Assembly: GCA_000613065.1 (NCBI GenBank)
Contig: CBZS010000307.1
Span: 1-43,426 of the forward strand
DNA: 43,426 bases
Origin: Richelia intracellularis
Lineage (GTDB): Bacteria > Cyanobacteriota > Cyanobacteriia > Cyanobacteriales > Nostocaceae
Direction of reading: 5' to 3'
The notes under the pieces are model-generated. The model did no database searches. It was given only the letters and a program-made list of their open reading frames with translations, and was not told where the DNA came from. Positions 1 through 9,530 of this stretch are shown here, one piece after another; the stretch's first letter is position 1, and each line of letters begins with the position of its first letter. A program made the translations under genes and the position numbers.

Positions 1-405
1 ATCCAGCTACAAGTATTGCAGAAGCGAGTGATGTCATTGAAAAAATAACTGGTATTAAGCGTAGTCCAACTCAGGTAAGAGAATTTCTGCTCAGAACAGG
101 TTTGCGTTGCTTAAAAGTGGGGTATGTGCCGGGAAAGTCAGTAGACCCAGAAAAGATTGAAGAGGTAAAAAAATATAGACAATAAAAGCTAGAACCATTA
201 CTGGAATAAGCTATTAGCGGAAAGGAAGTAGTTTTTTTTCTTGACGCAGCCCACTTTGTACATCGAGCATACTTAGGATTTTTATGGTGTTTTACAAGAA
301 CATTTATCTGTTCACCTTCCGGTGAAAAAGGATTTAATGTTTTAGGAGCAGTTAATGCAGTTACTAAGGAAATAATTACAATTACAAATGAAACTTATAT
401 TAATT

Positions 406-1530
406 GGGTGCGACTCTTTTAGTAAGACGGGGAGTGGAACTTAGACAGGTATTGGAACAGGTGGAGGGGTAGTAGAACAACGAGCTTTGCTTTGAGAACT
501 TGCTTGATTAAAGGAATACCACTAGAGTACAAAGCCAGGTGATTGCGTTTATGTTCTTGTTATAGATGAAACTGCCAATACTCATCCCAATCGCCACTGA
601 TGTATAAAGAACCCAGGGGTCAAACAGCCTCAGCACCCCTCATGGTCCATTTAGCCCCAGTGATATCCATCCTGTGTTTAATCAGGTGGCGACAAGCACT
701 CTCAATCACCCCCGTGGCGATGGGGAATCCAGCTTTTAAGTAATCGTCATATTTGAGGTATTTGGTATTGTTAAGAAAATATCTAGCACAGGTATCCACG
801 GGTTTACGTTCTTGGGGGGTGAGTTTGGGTAAAGTGGCACTGGGGCGCATACCTGGGGCAACTGAACTTGATTTACCTTCAATAATAAGCTGTAAACGTT
901 TGCTCTCCGAAGCTTCTGCCTGTGTTGAAATCTGAGAATAAAAGACAAATGCAGCTTTCCACAAATACTCAATCACATGGATAATATCCCTGTCTTAGTC
1001 CATGAGAGAGAATATTGCTGTGCTGGTAGATTAAACTCCCCATCCAAAGGAAATAGGGTATTTATCTTTCTTCCTCCATAACCGATTCTATTGGCGATTA
1101 CTGTGCCAAATAATGTGGTCAATTTCCGCGACAATTTTTTCTTGTGTGTTCTGTTTCCTGAGTCTGTGCCTGCACACTCTCCCTCTATTTCATCTTGAGC
1201 GCGTTGATCAAAATATCTTTGTTTGTAACAACCGTCTCAATAGTTCGTATCGATTCTCAAGTAACTTACTCTCTATCTGGGAGTGTTCTAACCCACAAAT
1301 GCTGTCTGAGTCTAACCAACGAACTATCTGTTCAAATAGTTCTCGTGCTTGTGACCAAAACATACCTTGATTTGATCTAGATGCTTGCATAGGGTGTGGA
1401 ACTGTTCCTGTTTTTTCACTTTTTACAAGCCAATTCCATCAAGTACATTTTTGGCTGTCAATACTACTGTGGTTGACTTGTAATTTCTTATTCTTATATC
1501 ATACTCCGTACTACCAAAAGAGTCGCACCC
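406..1530 (-). mobile_element. ISKra4-family insertion sequence, internally deleted, copy 1
   Basis: The element is 1125 bp. Its ends are inverted repeats: GGGTGCGACTCTTTT at 406-420 and the complement, ending AGTCGCACCC, at 1530. A perfect 9-bp target duplication, ATATTAATT, lies at 397-405 and 1531-1539. It sits inside the IS630 transposase. The transposase runs on the minus strand and is degenerate and shortened. The family call rests on the C-terminal block (GVIESACRHLIKHRMDITGA), typical of ISKra4 transposases. A close relative with the same deletion lies at 13984-15101. Confidence 0.85.
480..1390 (-). pseudogene. ISKra4-family transposase remnant
   Basis: On the minus strand an N-terminal piece (from about 1390, including GMFWSQARELFEQIVRWLDS) leads through a frameshifted middle (readable as LTTLFGTVIANRIGYGGRK, then LFPLDGELNLPAQQYS). 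It joins directly to a C-terminal piece (976-620, IEYLWKAAFVFYS ... ATGVIESACRHLIKHRMDITG) and a decayed tail (DWDEYWQFHL) near 540-590. Full ISKra4 transposases have a long catalytic segment between LNLPAQQYS and the HVIEYLWKAA block. That segment is absent here, which implies an internal deletion near 1000. Several stops and shifts exclude a working enzyme. Confidence 0.75.
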
Positions 1531-1711
1531 ATATTAATTCAGAAAGTCTGTGCCAGTTGTTATTTAAATTAGCTAATCTGGGGCTAAATAAACCAATTGT
1601 TATTTTACTAGATAATGCCAGATATCATAAGTTTAAATTAATACAAATCTATGCGACATCAGTAGGTATACAACTATGTTATTTACCTTGCTATTCTCCA
1701 CAATTAAATTT

Positions 1712-2466
1712 GGCGTTGCATATTTGCGGGATGAATCAACCAAATACAGGTATTTATCTATACTTAAAGGAATGAAGTAACAATCGAATAGAGTGCTTAA
1801 CCATCTCTACGGATTTAGAGTAGCATAATGTTTTTCGATGTAGACGTGGGAGATAATGACGTAAACGTGTGTTTTCCCCTTCTACTCTGGTCATATATGT
1901 TTTGCTAATAATATGGTCTCCTGGTTCAACAAAACTGGCGTAAACTTTCCATTCATCTGTGACATAAAAATCGCACTTCCAGAGGTAGACAATATCCCAC
2001 AAAGGTTGAAAGGTTTCTGCACTATGATCTGCCAGTACCCAAGCTAAAATTCCTTGGCGGAAATGGTCTACTGCTGTCCACAACCAAATTTTGTTTTTTT
2101 TGAACCGACGAAAGTTTCTAATTTGTCCAGTTCTGCAACTTCTGGGATATCCTCTATTGATGGTGCATCTGGCAATTTTTCACCAACTTGTTTTACCCAA
2201 CTAATTATGGTTGTGTGATGAACTGCTTTTTGGCGTTCAATAGCCCTAAATCCCGAGCCATTAACCTATGCTTTTAAGCATTCTTGTTTGCTCACATTTG
2301 AGTATCCTTTTGGTGGATTATAGATATGTATAAATTGGCGTTCGCAATTTACACAAATGTGATTTTGTTTACCTCGACGTTTCCCATTTTTTCTAATCCT
2401 CGTATACTTGCAGTATGGACAATGCACAGTAGAACACCTCAATTCATCCCGTACTTATGCAACGCC
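1712..2466 (-). mobile_element. IS1-family insertion sequence, copy 1
   Basis: The element is 755 bp, the usual IS1 size. It starts GGCGTTGCATATTTGCGGGA at 1712 and ends TATGCAACGCC at 2466, which are imperfect inverted repeats. An 8-bp duplication, TTAAATTT, lies at 1704-1711 and 2467-2474. It inserted into the C-terminal part of the IS630 transposase, whose frame resumes right after it. Nesting order relative to the ISKra4 element cannot be told because they hit different parts of the same gene. Confidence 0.85.
1754..2427 (-). pseudogene. IS1-family transposase (InsA/InsB type), broken
   Basis: The N-terminal half has the zinc-ribbon and HTH pattern (CPYCKYTRIRKNGKRRGKQ, CVNCERQF). The C-terminal half (2083-1754) has the catalytic IS1 block (TAVDHFRQGILAWVLADHS, FYVTDEWKVYASF, YMTRVEGENTRLRHYLPRLH). 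An in-frame TAG follows CLKA where homologues have a tyrosine. The two halves lie in different frames, with the switch near an A8 run (minus strand; T8 at 2094-2101). IS1 enzymes often need a programmed -1 frameshift at such a run, so the frame change may be natural, but the TAG would still stop translation. Confidence 0.8.
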
Positions 2467-2660
2467 TTAAATTTGATTTAAAGATTTTGGAAATTTATTA
2501 GAAATGAATGTTTATACTCTAAGTACTATGCTAATTTTGCAGATTTTAAGGCAGCAATCTCCAACTGCATTGCTACCGGTAATACTCATAAGCAGAAGAA
2601 GTTAAACAGCTTATTGACTCTCGAGTTTCAGACATTTAAAAAAGTCCAAGTTTTAGCGGT

Positions 2661-3067
2661 TAAAAGTATACAAATGACTTGCTCCGTTTTACTGCCTTGC
2701 CGCCTTGATTATCAACGACACCAGAATAGCGACAGCAAACAATTTACCCTGCAAATAATAATACAATATTAAGTGTTTTTTGGTAGTTCTCTTACATGAA
2801 TGAAATGCGAACGCAAATGTGAATCCCTTATGGAGAAGGTTATTATACATCCATCGTTACTTTTATACAACTACCCACAAATAGAGAAAATCAGCCAAGA
2901 TTGTATTCAATCTCTGCTATTTAAATAACTTGCTTCTAAGGGTTTGACACCACATAACCAGAACAAGATATTATCAAGTTTGACTTATTAATGTACCCGT
3001 ATCTCCAGTACTTGATTATACTTAACATGAGAAACCCCATGTCACTTAATCAATCTGGTAGACAGAC
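2661..3067. other. Non-coding leader region before phoX
   Basis: About 400 bp between the end of the IS630 remnant and the phoX promoter area. I see no open frame with family features and no strong terminator. The first 60 bp may be the non-coding tail of the IS630 element. Confidence 0.5.
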
Positions 3068-3086
3068 ATTAATCAATTCTTAAACT
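3068..3086 (+). promoter_or_regulatory. Candidate Pho box upstream of phoX
   Basis: Two 8-bp units, ATTAATCA and CTTAAACT, are separated by 3 bp (11-bp period), ending 58 bp before the phoX ATG. Cyanobacterial PhoB/SphR boxes are tandem 8-mers resembling CTTAACCT with 3-bp spacers. A TTAACC also occurs at about 3099-3104. The match is partial and the region is AT-rich, so this is only a candidate. Confidence 0.3.
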
Positions 3087-3144
3087 TTCAGGATTAAATT
3101 AACCAGAGGCATCCTAATGGATTGGGTGTAGGAAATAAAGGCTG

Positions 3145-5362
3145 ATGAGTATCAAACGTAGGAATTTTTTGTTGTTGATTGCAGGGAGTGCAGGTGCATT
3201 ATCCCTGAATACTTTGGGTGGTTGCAGTGGCAAAATAATCAATCAGTCTAAAGTTTCTTCTAGTAAATTATCTTTTGGCTTTCAACCAATTAAGGGTGCA
3301 ATTCCCTTGGAAACAACTGCTTTATCTGCCGAAGAGCAGATAAAGCAATACAGTGAATATGAAATTATTGATGATTTAGTTTTACCAGAGGGATATAAGT
3401 ACCAAGTAATTGCTGCATGGGGCGATTCTGTGGGTAGCGAACGCTTTGGATATAATAATGACTACCTGGCTTTTATCCCCACAGGAGAAAATAAAGGATA
3501 CCTCTCGATTAACTTTGAATATATTAGTGCCATTCCCTGGATGCAAACTTATGAGCGAGTCATAGGAAGGGCTTTGCCTTTTAATGATGTGAAAACTGCA
3601 CTCAAAGGAAAACGGTAAGATAAATGCTTTTGCCTTATCAGATCAGGATCCATTGAAGAAGCGAATAAAGCAAATTTGTCAAGCAGCTTTAATCGACCAA
3701 GGATTGGGGGTAATTTCTGTTCGCAAAACCAATGACGGGAAATGGGAGCGGACTAATTCCTCGGCCGATAGAAGAATTACTGGGATTTCCGGGTTTTCAG
3801 ACGGTAAATATCTCCAAGCAACAGGACCAGCAGTAGCTATATTTCGCAAACAAACCGGACAAGGCTACATAGATAAGTTGGGCGATCGCATTATTGGTAC
3901 CTTTGGTAACTGTGCAGGTGGAACTACACCTTGGGGTACGGTATTGAGTGCCGAGGAAAATATTCAATTTCAGGTTCCAGAACCAGTCTATGCTGATGGT
4001 ACATCATTCGACCCTGGTGAGCTTCAATTCCATTTGAATGACAAAGAACTATATGGGCAGGGGAATGTATTTGGACTGGCAGGGAATAAATATGGTTGGA
4101 TTGTGGAAATCGATCCAGCGAACCCTAAAGATAACGGCACCAAACACACTTGGCTAGGACGGTATCGCCATGAAGCAGTGGGGCTAAGGGTAGAGTCAGG
4201 CAAACCCTTAGCCTTTTATTCTGGATGCGATCGCCGGGGTGGTCATATTTATAAATTTGTCAGTAGCAAACGGGTCAAAAAGCCTCAAGATAAAGGCAAC
4301 TCCGAGCTACTGCAAACCGGTATGCTCTATGCAGCCAAATTTAACCCCGATGGCACTGGTAGCTGGATTGCTCTGAAGGTAGATACTGCCATTAATCCCG
4401 ACCTGCCCAGTCAAATAGCAGGTCATCTAATTCCTCTACCTAAAGGTGCAGCAAGGCCAAAACCTGCATTATTCAGTGACGTTCTTGCCAATCTCGTCAC
4501 CGGAGGATACCTAGAAGTAACAGCAGACAAGCAAATAACCCACTATAAAAATAGGTATAAGCGATTAGGGGATCTCTACATCGGTAACCGAGAAGAAAAA
4601 CAGGGAGCAATCTTAATTGATGCCCACTATGCCGCCAACGCAGTTGGAGCTAGTTGTACCGCTCGCCCCGAAGATACAGAAGTTGCCCCCAATGGAGATT
4701 TATATATCAGTTTTACCTCTGGTTCCCCCAGCAAAGATGGGGGTTCTGACTTGCGGGTATTTAAAGGTCCCAAAGGTGAAGCACCCTATGAATATGGTTG
4801 GGTAATGCGGTTAACAGAGGATAAGAATGAACCTGATGCCTTGAGCTTTAAATGGCAAATGCTAGCCACTGGAGGAGAAACCGCAGCAGGTGGTCTTGGT
4901 TTTGCTAACCCAGATAACTTATTAATCGATCGCCAAGGTGATGTGTGGATGGTAACAGATATATCCACTAGTAAAATGAACAAATCTCTGTATAGTCGTA
5001 GGGACAATGAAGGCAAGACAGAGAATGTATCAAGTGTATTTGGGAACAATACCATGTGGTTCCTTCCCACCAGTGGAAAAAATGTAGGCAAAGCATTCCT
5101 CTTTGCCACCGGACCGATGGAATGTGAAATTACGGGTCCCTGTTTCACTCCAGATCAGCAAACAATGTTTGCTGCTATCCAGCATCCCGGAGAAGCTAAT
5201 GGTATACGAGAAAATAATACATCGAAAACTCGGGAGATTATGATTACCACCACCACAGGAGAAGAATTTTCGCAAAAACGTCAAGTGCCTATTGGTTCTA
5301 ATTGGCCCAGTAAAATCCCTGGAAATCCCCCGAAACCAAGTATTGTTTCTATTTATTCCTAG
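3145..5362 (+). pseudogene. phoX: PhoX-type alkaline phosphatase (DUF839), frameshifted
   Basis: PhoX is a secreted calcium/iron-dependent phosphatase that frees phosphate from organic esters in the periplasm. The first frame (3145-3618, 157 codons) starts with a Tat signal (SIKRRNFLLLIAGSAGALSL) followed by a lipobox-like LGGC. The second frame continues to 5362 with PhoX/DUF839 blocks (ADRRITGISGF, ATGPAVAIFR, FGNCAGGTTPWGTVLSAEEN, GCDRRGGHIYKF, and EDTEVAPNGDLYISFT). The break lies in an A-run at 3609-3612. Dropping one A restores GNGKINAFALSDQDPLKK, joining the frames exactly, for a total near 735 residues, normal for the family. No other lesion was seen, so it is either a very recent pseudogene or a base-calling error. 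It is preceded by a possible Pho box. Confidence 0.9.
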
Positions 5363-5552
5363 TAATATATATGAGAATGGAGGGGAATGCAATCTTATTT
5401 ATTTATTTTATTGACCAGCTATAAGACTTGAGACTAGAGGCTATAACAATGATTCAACGAAACAAATACAATGAAAATTAAACACGATTTTTCGCCAATT
5501 TTGTGAAATTATTTATCAATAAAGTATGTAAAATATAAAACAAATATTTGAA

Positions 5553-5579
5553 TTGACAACTTAAAGGAATCTATATAGA
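5553..5579 (+). promoter_or_regulatory. Possible sigma-70 promoter of the Crp/Fnr fragment
   Basis: TTGACA at 5553-5558 and TATAGA at 5574-5579 are 15 bp apart, shorter than the ideal 17. They lie about 30 bp before the GTG at 5611. The spacing weakens the call. Confidence 0.25.
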
Positions 5580-5610
5580 AGCACACTGATAATCGACCGC
5601 TATTAAAAAA

Positions 5611-6012
5611 GTGACACCAAACACACTCCCATTCCGGTATACACTGCCAGGGAAGCTACAGCAACAATTATTTAATCGCCGTGAAGTAATGCCACCATGC
5701 GAAGATATTTTATGGCGAATTGAATGGGGAGCAGTCCGGACTCAGACTCAAAATGAAGACGGCTCCCCAATTACCTTGGGTTATTGGGGAACTGGAGATT
5801 TAATTGGCTATCCTTTATCTAAAATTAAACCTTATAAAATTCAGTGTCTCACGGATATAAAAGTTACCATATTACCACCAGAACTTTGGCGTAGAAATGT
5901 TAACGGATTATTAAATCATATTCAGCAATCGGAAGAGTTATTAAACATAATCCATTACCAACCTATATATCTACGTTTGTGGAAATTTTTACTGGGTACC
6001 TTGAAAAATTGA
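5611..6012 (+). pseudogene. Crp/Fnr-family regulator, truncated after the sensor domain
   Basis: The 133-codon frame (GTG start) matches the N-terminal cyclic-nucleotide-binding-like domain of cyanobacterial Crp/Fnr regulators: CEDILWRIEWGAVRTQTQNE, then TLGYWGTGDLIGYPLSKIKP and IQCLTDIKVTILP. Homologues continue through a dimerisation helix (LAKKFG...) into a C-terminal HTH. Here the homology stops at about residue 130 (WKFLLGTL) and IS5-type sequence begins. A codon string reading LAKK reappears at 7244, beyond the IS, but no HTH follows. The product, if made, cannot bind DNA. The neighbouring phoX is also broken. Confidence 0.8.
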
Positions 6013-7242
6013 GCAAGTAGCTCGCGACATGAGAGTATAGGGAGAGCAAAAGCTGGGGTTAAATCGCCATGGAATAAAAAAAATCGGGGAACTTGAACAG
6101 CGATACCAGAAGTTAGAAAGCAAGAAGACCCTGTTGATGAAGTTAGACGAGACGATGCCGTGGTCATAATTTCGTCCGATTTTAGAACAAGTGCATGACA
6201 AGGCCAGAAAAAATAATGCTGGCCGAAAGCCCATAGATGCAATAGTCATGTTCAAAATGCTTGTGCTGCAACAACTGTACAACATCAGTGATGAAGAACT
6301 CGAGTACCAGGTCAATGACCGACTATCGTTCATGAGATTTTTGGGCTTGGGGCTAGCAGAACCAGTACCAGATGCAACTACAGTTTGGTTATTTCGGCAG
6401 CAGTTGAAGCAGCAGGGTCTTATTGAAGAACTGTTTGAGCAATTAATTTGATAGGGACCTGAGAGACCAAGGCTACCAAGCTAAGGGGGCTCAAATAGTA
6501 GATGCCATACTGATTCCAGTTTCCAAGCAGTATAAGACTACGGAAGAGAAGCAAAAACTTGCCCTAGGAGACATTCCCGAAAGTTGGCAGCAAAAGCCTC
6601 ATGGCTTGTCCCAGAAGGATACCCATGCTCCCTGGAGAAAAAAGAATGATCAGAGTTACTTTGGTTATAAAAACCACATCAGTATCGATGTGGAGTACGC
6701 TTTTATTCGTCGCTATCAAGTCACGGATGCCTCAGTGCATGATTCCCAAGTGTTAGGGGCACTGTTGGATGAGCAAAACCAGGGGGAAGAGGTTTGGGCA
6801 CATAGTGCCGTTCGTTGTGAATCTATTGAATGGATTCTACAGATTTTACAATTCCTCAGTCACACTCATGAACGAGCCTACGGCAATCATCCATTGACTG
6901 CAAAACAGAAAGAAGATAATCGAGAGCTTTCTCAAGTCAGAGCTCAGGTCGAACACGTTTTTGGTCACTGGGTTAATGAAATGGGAGGCAAGTTAATGGG
7001 TTCCATTGGTAAGGAGTAAGTCAAGGCGACTATTGGAGTGAAGAATTTAGTCTACAACTTCAAACGTTATGGATTTTGGGAGAATCAAAATCCTAAAGCT
7101 GTGAGATAATTGCCTCTAAATTGGCTCTCTTGACCCAGATTGAAACTAGAAATCGTTCCGGTTGAGCTATTTTTTGCCCAACTTCACTTTCTTGTAGTTC
7201 TTCTAACCCCCTCAGATTACCTAAGACTTGATTAATCGAGGT
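6004..7242 (+). mobile_element. IS5-family insertion sequence
   Basis: About 1.24 kb lying between the truncated Crp/Fnr gene and the porin leader. Approximate ends are suggested by a weak inverted repeat: ACCTTGAAAAATTGAGCAAG near 5998 against ACCTCGATTAATCAAGTCTT read from 7242 on the minus strand. I could not see a clear target duplication, so boundaries are good only to about 10 bp. Confidence 0.65.
6060..7109 (+). pseudogene. IS5-family transposase, frameshifted
   Basis: The pieces read in order as an IS5-subgroup DDE transposase. The N-terminus is KKIGELEQRYQKLES, with a TAA in place of the next conserved residue at about 6168. Next is 6191-6451 (AGRKPIDAIVMFKMLVLQQL, NDRLSFMRFLGLGLAEPVPD, TTVWLFRQQL). 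Then 6451-6605 (GAQIVDAILIPVSKQ) and 6606-7019 (DTHAPWRKKNDQSYFGYKNH, VTDASVHDSQVL). The end is 7020-7109 (GVKNLVYNFKRYGF). Frameshifts or stops near 6451 and 7019, plus the early TAA, make it inactive. The segment after LLDEQNQGEEVWAHSA also looks shortened. Confidence 0.8.
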
Positions 7243-7427
7243 GCCCTAGCAAAGAAAATTTGTAATTGTTATGGGAGAAATAACTATAAAGTTACTGTAA
7301 AACATTTACCCGTGACTGGCAAATTTGGTAAAATTTATTTTATAAACCATGGAAAATTTTTCTGAATAAAAGTTAGACAGCAAATGGTACCATGAAAAAC
7401 ATAGTTGGTGTGAGTGAGAATTAAAGA

Positions 7428-9047
7428 ATGACCAAACTATTCTTGAATGCTTTAAAACTAAGTCCCGTAGTTTTAGCAGCAACATTTGGAGCAGCAAACA
7501 CTGCTGCGATCGCTGGAGAAGTAACTTCAGTATCCCAATTTTCCCAGGAATCTTCCCAAGACATGGGTCAGGTTACCTCAGTATCTCAGTTTTCTGATGT
7601 ACAGCCTACAGACTGGGCATTCCAAGCATTACAATCCTTGGTTGAGCGTTATGGTTGTATAGCAGGTTATCCCAACAGTACATACCGTGGAAATCGCGCT
7701 TTAACCCGTTATGAGTTTGCTGCTGGTTTAAATGCTTGTTTAGACAGAGTTAACGAGTTAATTGCTACCGCTACTGCTGATATCGTAACTAGAGAAGACT
7801 TAGTTACCTTACAAAGACTACAAGAGGAATTTTCTGCTGAATTAGCAACCCTACGCGGTCGCGTAGATTCCTTAGAAGCACGTACCGCTGAATTGGAAGG
7901 AAACCAGTTTTCCACCACCACTAAATTAAAAGGGGAAGCAATCTTTGCTTTGTCTAGTGCGTTTGGTGATGATGCGGCTGACACCGATAACGATTCCACC
8001 AATAATCCTGACTTAGAAGATAACGTTACCTTCTCTAACCGCGTACATTTAAGATTACTAACAAGCTTCACTGGTGAAGACCAATTAGAAACCCGTTTAA
8101 ATGCAGCGAATATCACAAAATTTAGACGTGGTGTAACTGGTACTAACATGACGAGTCTAGGTTTTGATAGCAATAACGGTAATAACGTTGAGCTTGATAA
8201 ATTAAACTATGCTTTCAACGTGACTGATAAAGTCCGCGTCAAAGTTGACGCCATAGGTGCCACAATTCATAGTAATATCAACGTATTTAACCCACTCTTT
8301 AAGAGTAGTAGTTCTGGTGCTCTTTCTCGTTTCGGACGTGTCAGTTCCGTTTATCATCCCAACACAGGTAGCAGTAGTTCTGGTGTTACTGTTAGCTTTA
8401 ATCCCAAGGGTAAAATTAGCTTTGATGCTGCCTATGTAGTACCCGGTAATAATGCTTCTAACCCGGCAGAACGTAGAGGTCTATTCAACGGTTCTAATAC
8501 TGCTTTAGCCCAGCTTTCATTTAAGCCCAACAAGAAAATAGGTTTAGGTTTGGTATACTCTCGCGTGTACCAAACTGGAAATCAAGTTAACCTAACAGGT
8601 AGTATTGGTAGCGGATTTGCTTCCGATCCTTTTGATGATGTTGCAACCACATCCAACAACTATGGTATTCAAGGTACCTTCAAAGCCACTGATAAGGTTG
8701 TTGTGAGTGGTTGGGCTGGTTTCTCCACTGCCGAAGCAGAGTCTGGTGTGAACATAGGTGCAGACGCTGATATCTTCTATTGGGCTGCTAACGTAGGTAT
8801 TAAAGATATTGGTGGAGAAGGTAATGTTTTAGGTCTGATTGTCGGTCAGTCTCCTAAAGTCACCAATAACGATATCGCTGCTCGTGAAGATGATGATACT
8901 TCCTTCCACTTAGAAGGTTTGTATAAGATGAAGATTTCTGACAATATCGCCATTACTCCCGGTTTGACGGTAATCTTTAACCCCGAGCACAACGATAACA
9001 ACGATACCATCTATGTAGGTACAGTTCGTACCACCTTTAAGTTCTAA
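7428..9047 (+). CDS. Iron-uptake/OprB-type porin with SLH domain
   Basis: Intact 539-residue outer-membrane porin of the cyanobacterial SLH-OprB family, thought to pass inorganic ions, including iron, across the outer membrane. Residues 1-29 are a signal peptide ending near AAIAGE. Residues about 54-112 form one SLH domain (SDVQPTDWAFQALQSL ... ALTRYEFAAGLNACLDRV) that would bind the peptidoglycan-linked polymer. Residues about 115-160 are a coiled coil (TLQRLQEEFSAELATLRGRV). The rest alternates like a beta barrel and ends in phenylalanine (TTFKF), as BAM substrates do. A short direct repeat, VTSVSQFS, occurs twice before the SLH domain. The ATG follows a purine-rich GAGAATTAAAGA. A strong terminator follows, so it is probably monocistronic. 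Confidence 0.92.
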   Translation: MTKLFLNALKLSPVVLAATFGAANTAAIAGEVTSVSQFSQESSQDMGQVTSVSQFSDVQPTDWAFQALQSLVERYGCIAGYPNSTYRGNRALTRYEFAAGLNACLDRVNELIATATADIVTREDLVTLQRLQEEFSAELATLRGRVDSLEARTAELEGNQFSTTTKLKGEAIFALSSAFGDDAADTDNDSTNNPDLEDNVTFSNRVHLRLLTSFTGEDQLETRLNAANITKFRRGVTGTNMTSLGFDSNNGNNVELDKLNYAFNVTDKVRVKVDAIGATIHSNINVFNPLFKSSSSGALSRFGRVSSVYHPNTGSSSSGVTVSFNPKGKISFDAAYVVPGNNASNPAERRGLFNGSNTALAQLSFKPNKKIGLGLVYSRVYQTGNQVNLTGSIGSGFASDPFDDVATTSNNYGIQGTFKATDKVVVSGWAGFSTAEAESGVNIGADADIFYWAANVGIKDIGGEGNVLGLIVGQSPKVTNNDIAAREDDDTSFHLEGLYKMKISDNIAITPGLTVIFNPEHNDNNDTIYVGTVRTTFKF

Positions 9048-9075
9048 AATTCACGATTTTAGACTGTTATTAGTT

Positions 9076-9105
9076 AAAAAGCCCGTCTACTAGACGGGCT
9101 TTTTG
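9076..9105 (+). terminator. Rho-independent terminator of the porin gene
   Basis: The stem GCCCGTC/GACGGGC (with a TACTA loop) is flanked by A5 and T5 tracts, 30-60 bp after the porin stop. The symmetric A and T tracts let it work in both directions, so it may also stop leftward transcripts from yidD. Confidence 0.9.
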
Positions 9106-9246
9106 TTTTTGCGCGCAAGTCTTAATTGTTTTCAACTTAAGGCGAAAACCTCCTATGGCTTTCTGCCGTGGAGCCTCCCATGCTCTAGTTAGTGTTAGTG
9201 TAGCGTTTCCACAGGACAAACTACCCCTTCCTTACCTTCTGGATTG

Positions 9247-9483
9247 TCAATCAACACCTTCTTTTTCTGGAACGGGATCGTAACCACCAGGGTGAAATGG
9301 GTGACATCGGCAGATACGACACATAGCTAACCACCCACCATGCCACACACCAAATTTTTCAATGGCTTGGATTGCGTACATAGAACAAGTTGGTTGAAAG
9401 CGACAACTTGGTGGAAATAAAGGAGAAATAAAAGTTCGGTAAAATTGGATTAGCCAAATTAATAATAATTTCATTGCCGTCAC
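9247..9483 (-). CDS. yidD: YidD membrane protein insertion efficiency factor
   Basis: A complete 78-residue YidD. An amphipathic N-terminus ([18 protein letters not shown]) is followed by the family's cysteine-rich signature ([39 protein letters not shown]). YidD helps YidC insert proteins into the cytoplasmic membrane. Length is typical. It is transcribed divergently from the kinase-like gene at 9531, with less than 50 bp between starts, so the two promoters must overlap. Confidence 0.95.
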   Translation of the reverse strand: MTAMKLLLIWLIQFYRTFISPLFPPSCRFQPTCSMYAIQAIEKFGVWHGGWLAMCRICRCHPFHPGGYDPVPEKEGVD

Positions 9484-9530
9484 CTAAATCGAATAAAGTG
9501 GTAATAAAGGTTAGTAATATGGAATGGTAA

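Larger units (their letters stand above)
1..2660 (+). pseudogene. IS630-family transposase, interrupted by two other ISs
   Basis: Three collinear pieces rebuild one IS630-type DDE transposase. Piece 1-405 carries the helix-turn-helix segment (TGIKRSPTQVREFLLRTGL) and the first catalytic block (FFLDAAHFVHRAYLGFLW). Piece 1531-1711 carries the second block (VILLDNARYH ... LPCYSPQLNL). Piece 2467-2660 carries the C-terminal block (RFWKFIRNECLYSKYYANF ... FQTFKKVQVLAV). The gaps are filled by an ISKra4-like element (406-1530) and an IS1-like element (1712-2466), each flanked by a target duplication, so the reading frame rejoins when they are removed. Extra in-frame stops (about 201, and a TAA where the catalytic Glu codon should be, just after NLI at about 2476) show it is dead even without the insertions. 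The N-terminus lies before the window; a second copy begins at 41942. Confidence 0.85.

Noticed and set aside
7709-8173. 154-codon minus-strand frame inside the porin
   Set aside because: It is a shadow of the well-supported porin gene, with no start signal or family features. The same reasoning removes frames opposite psbI-DUF3769, the MlaD-like gene and the chemoreceptor.
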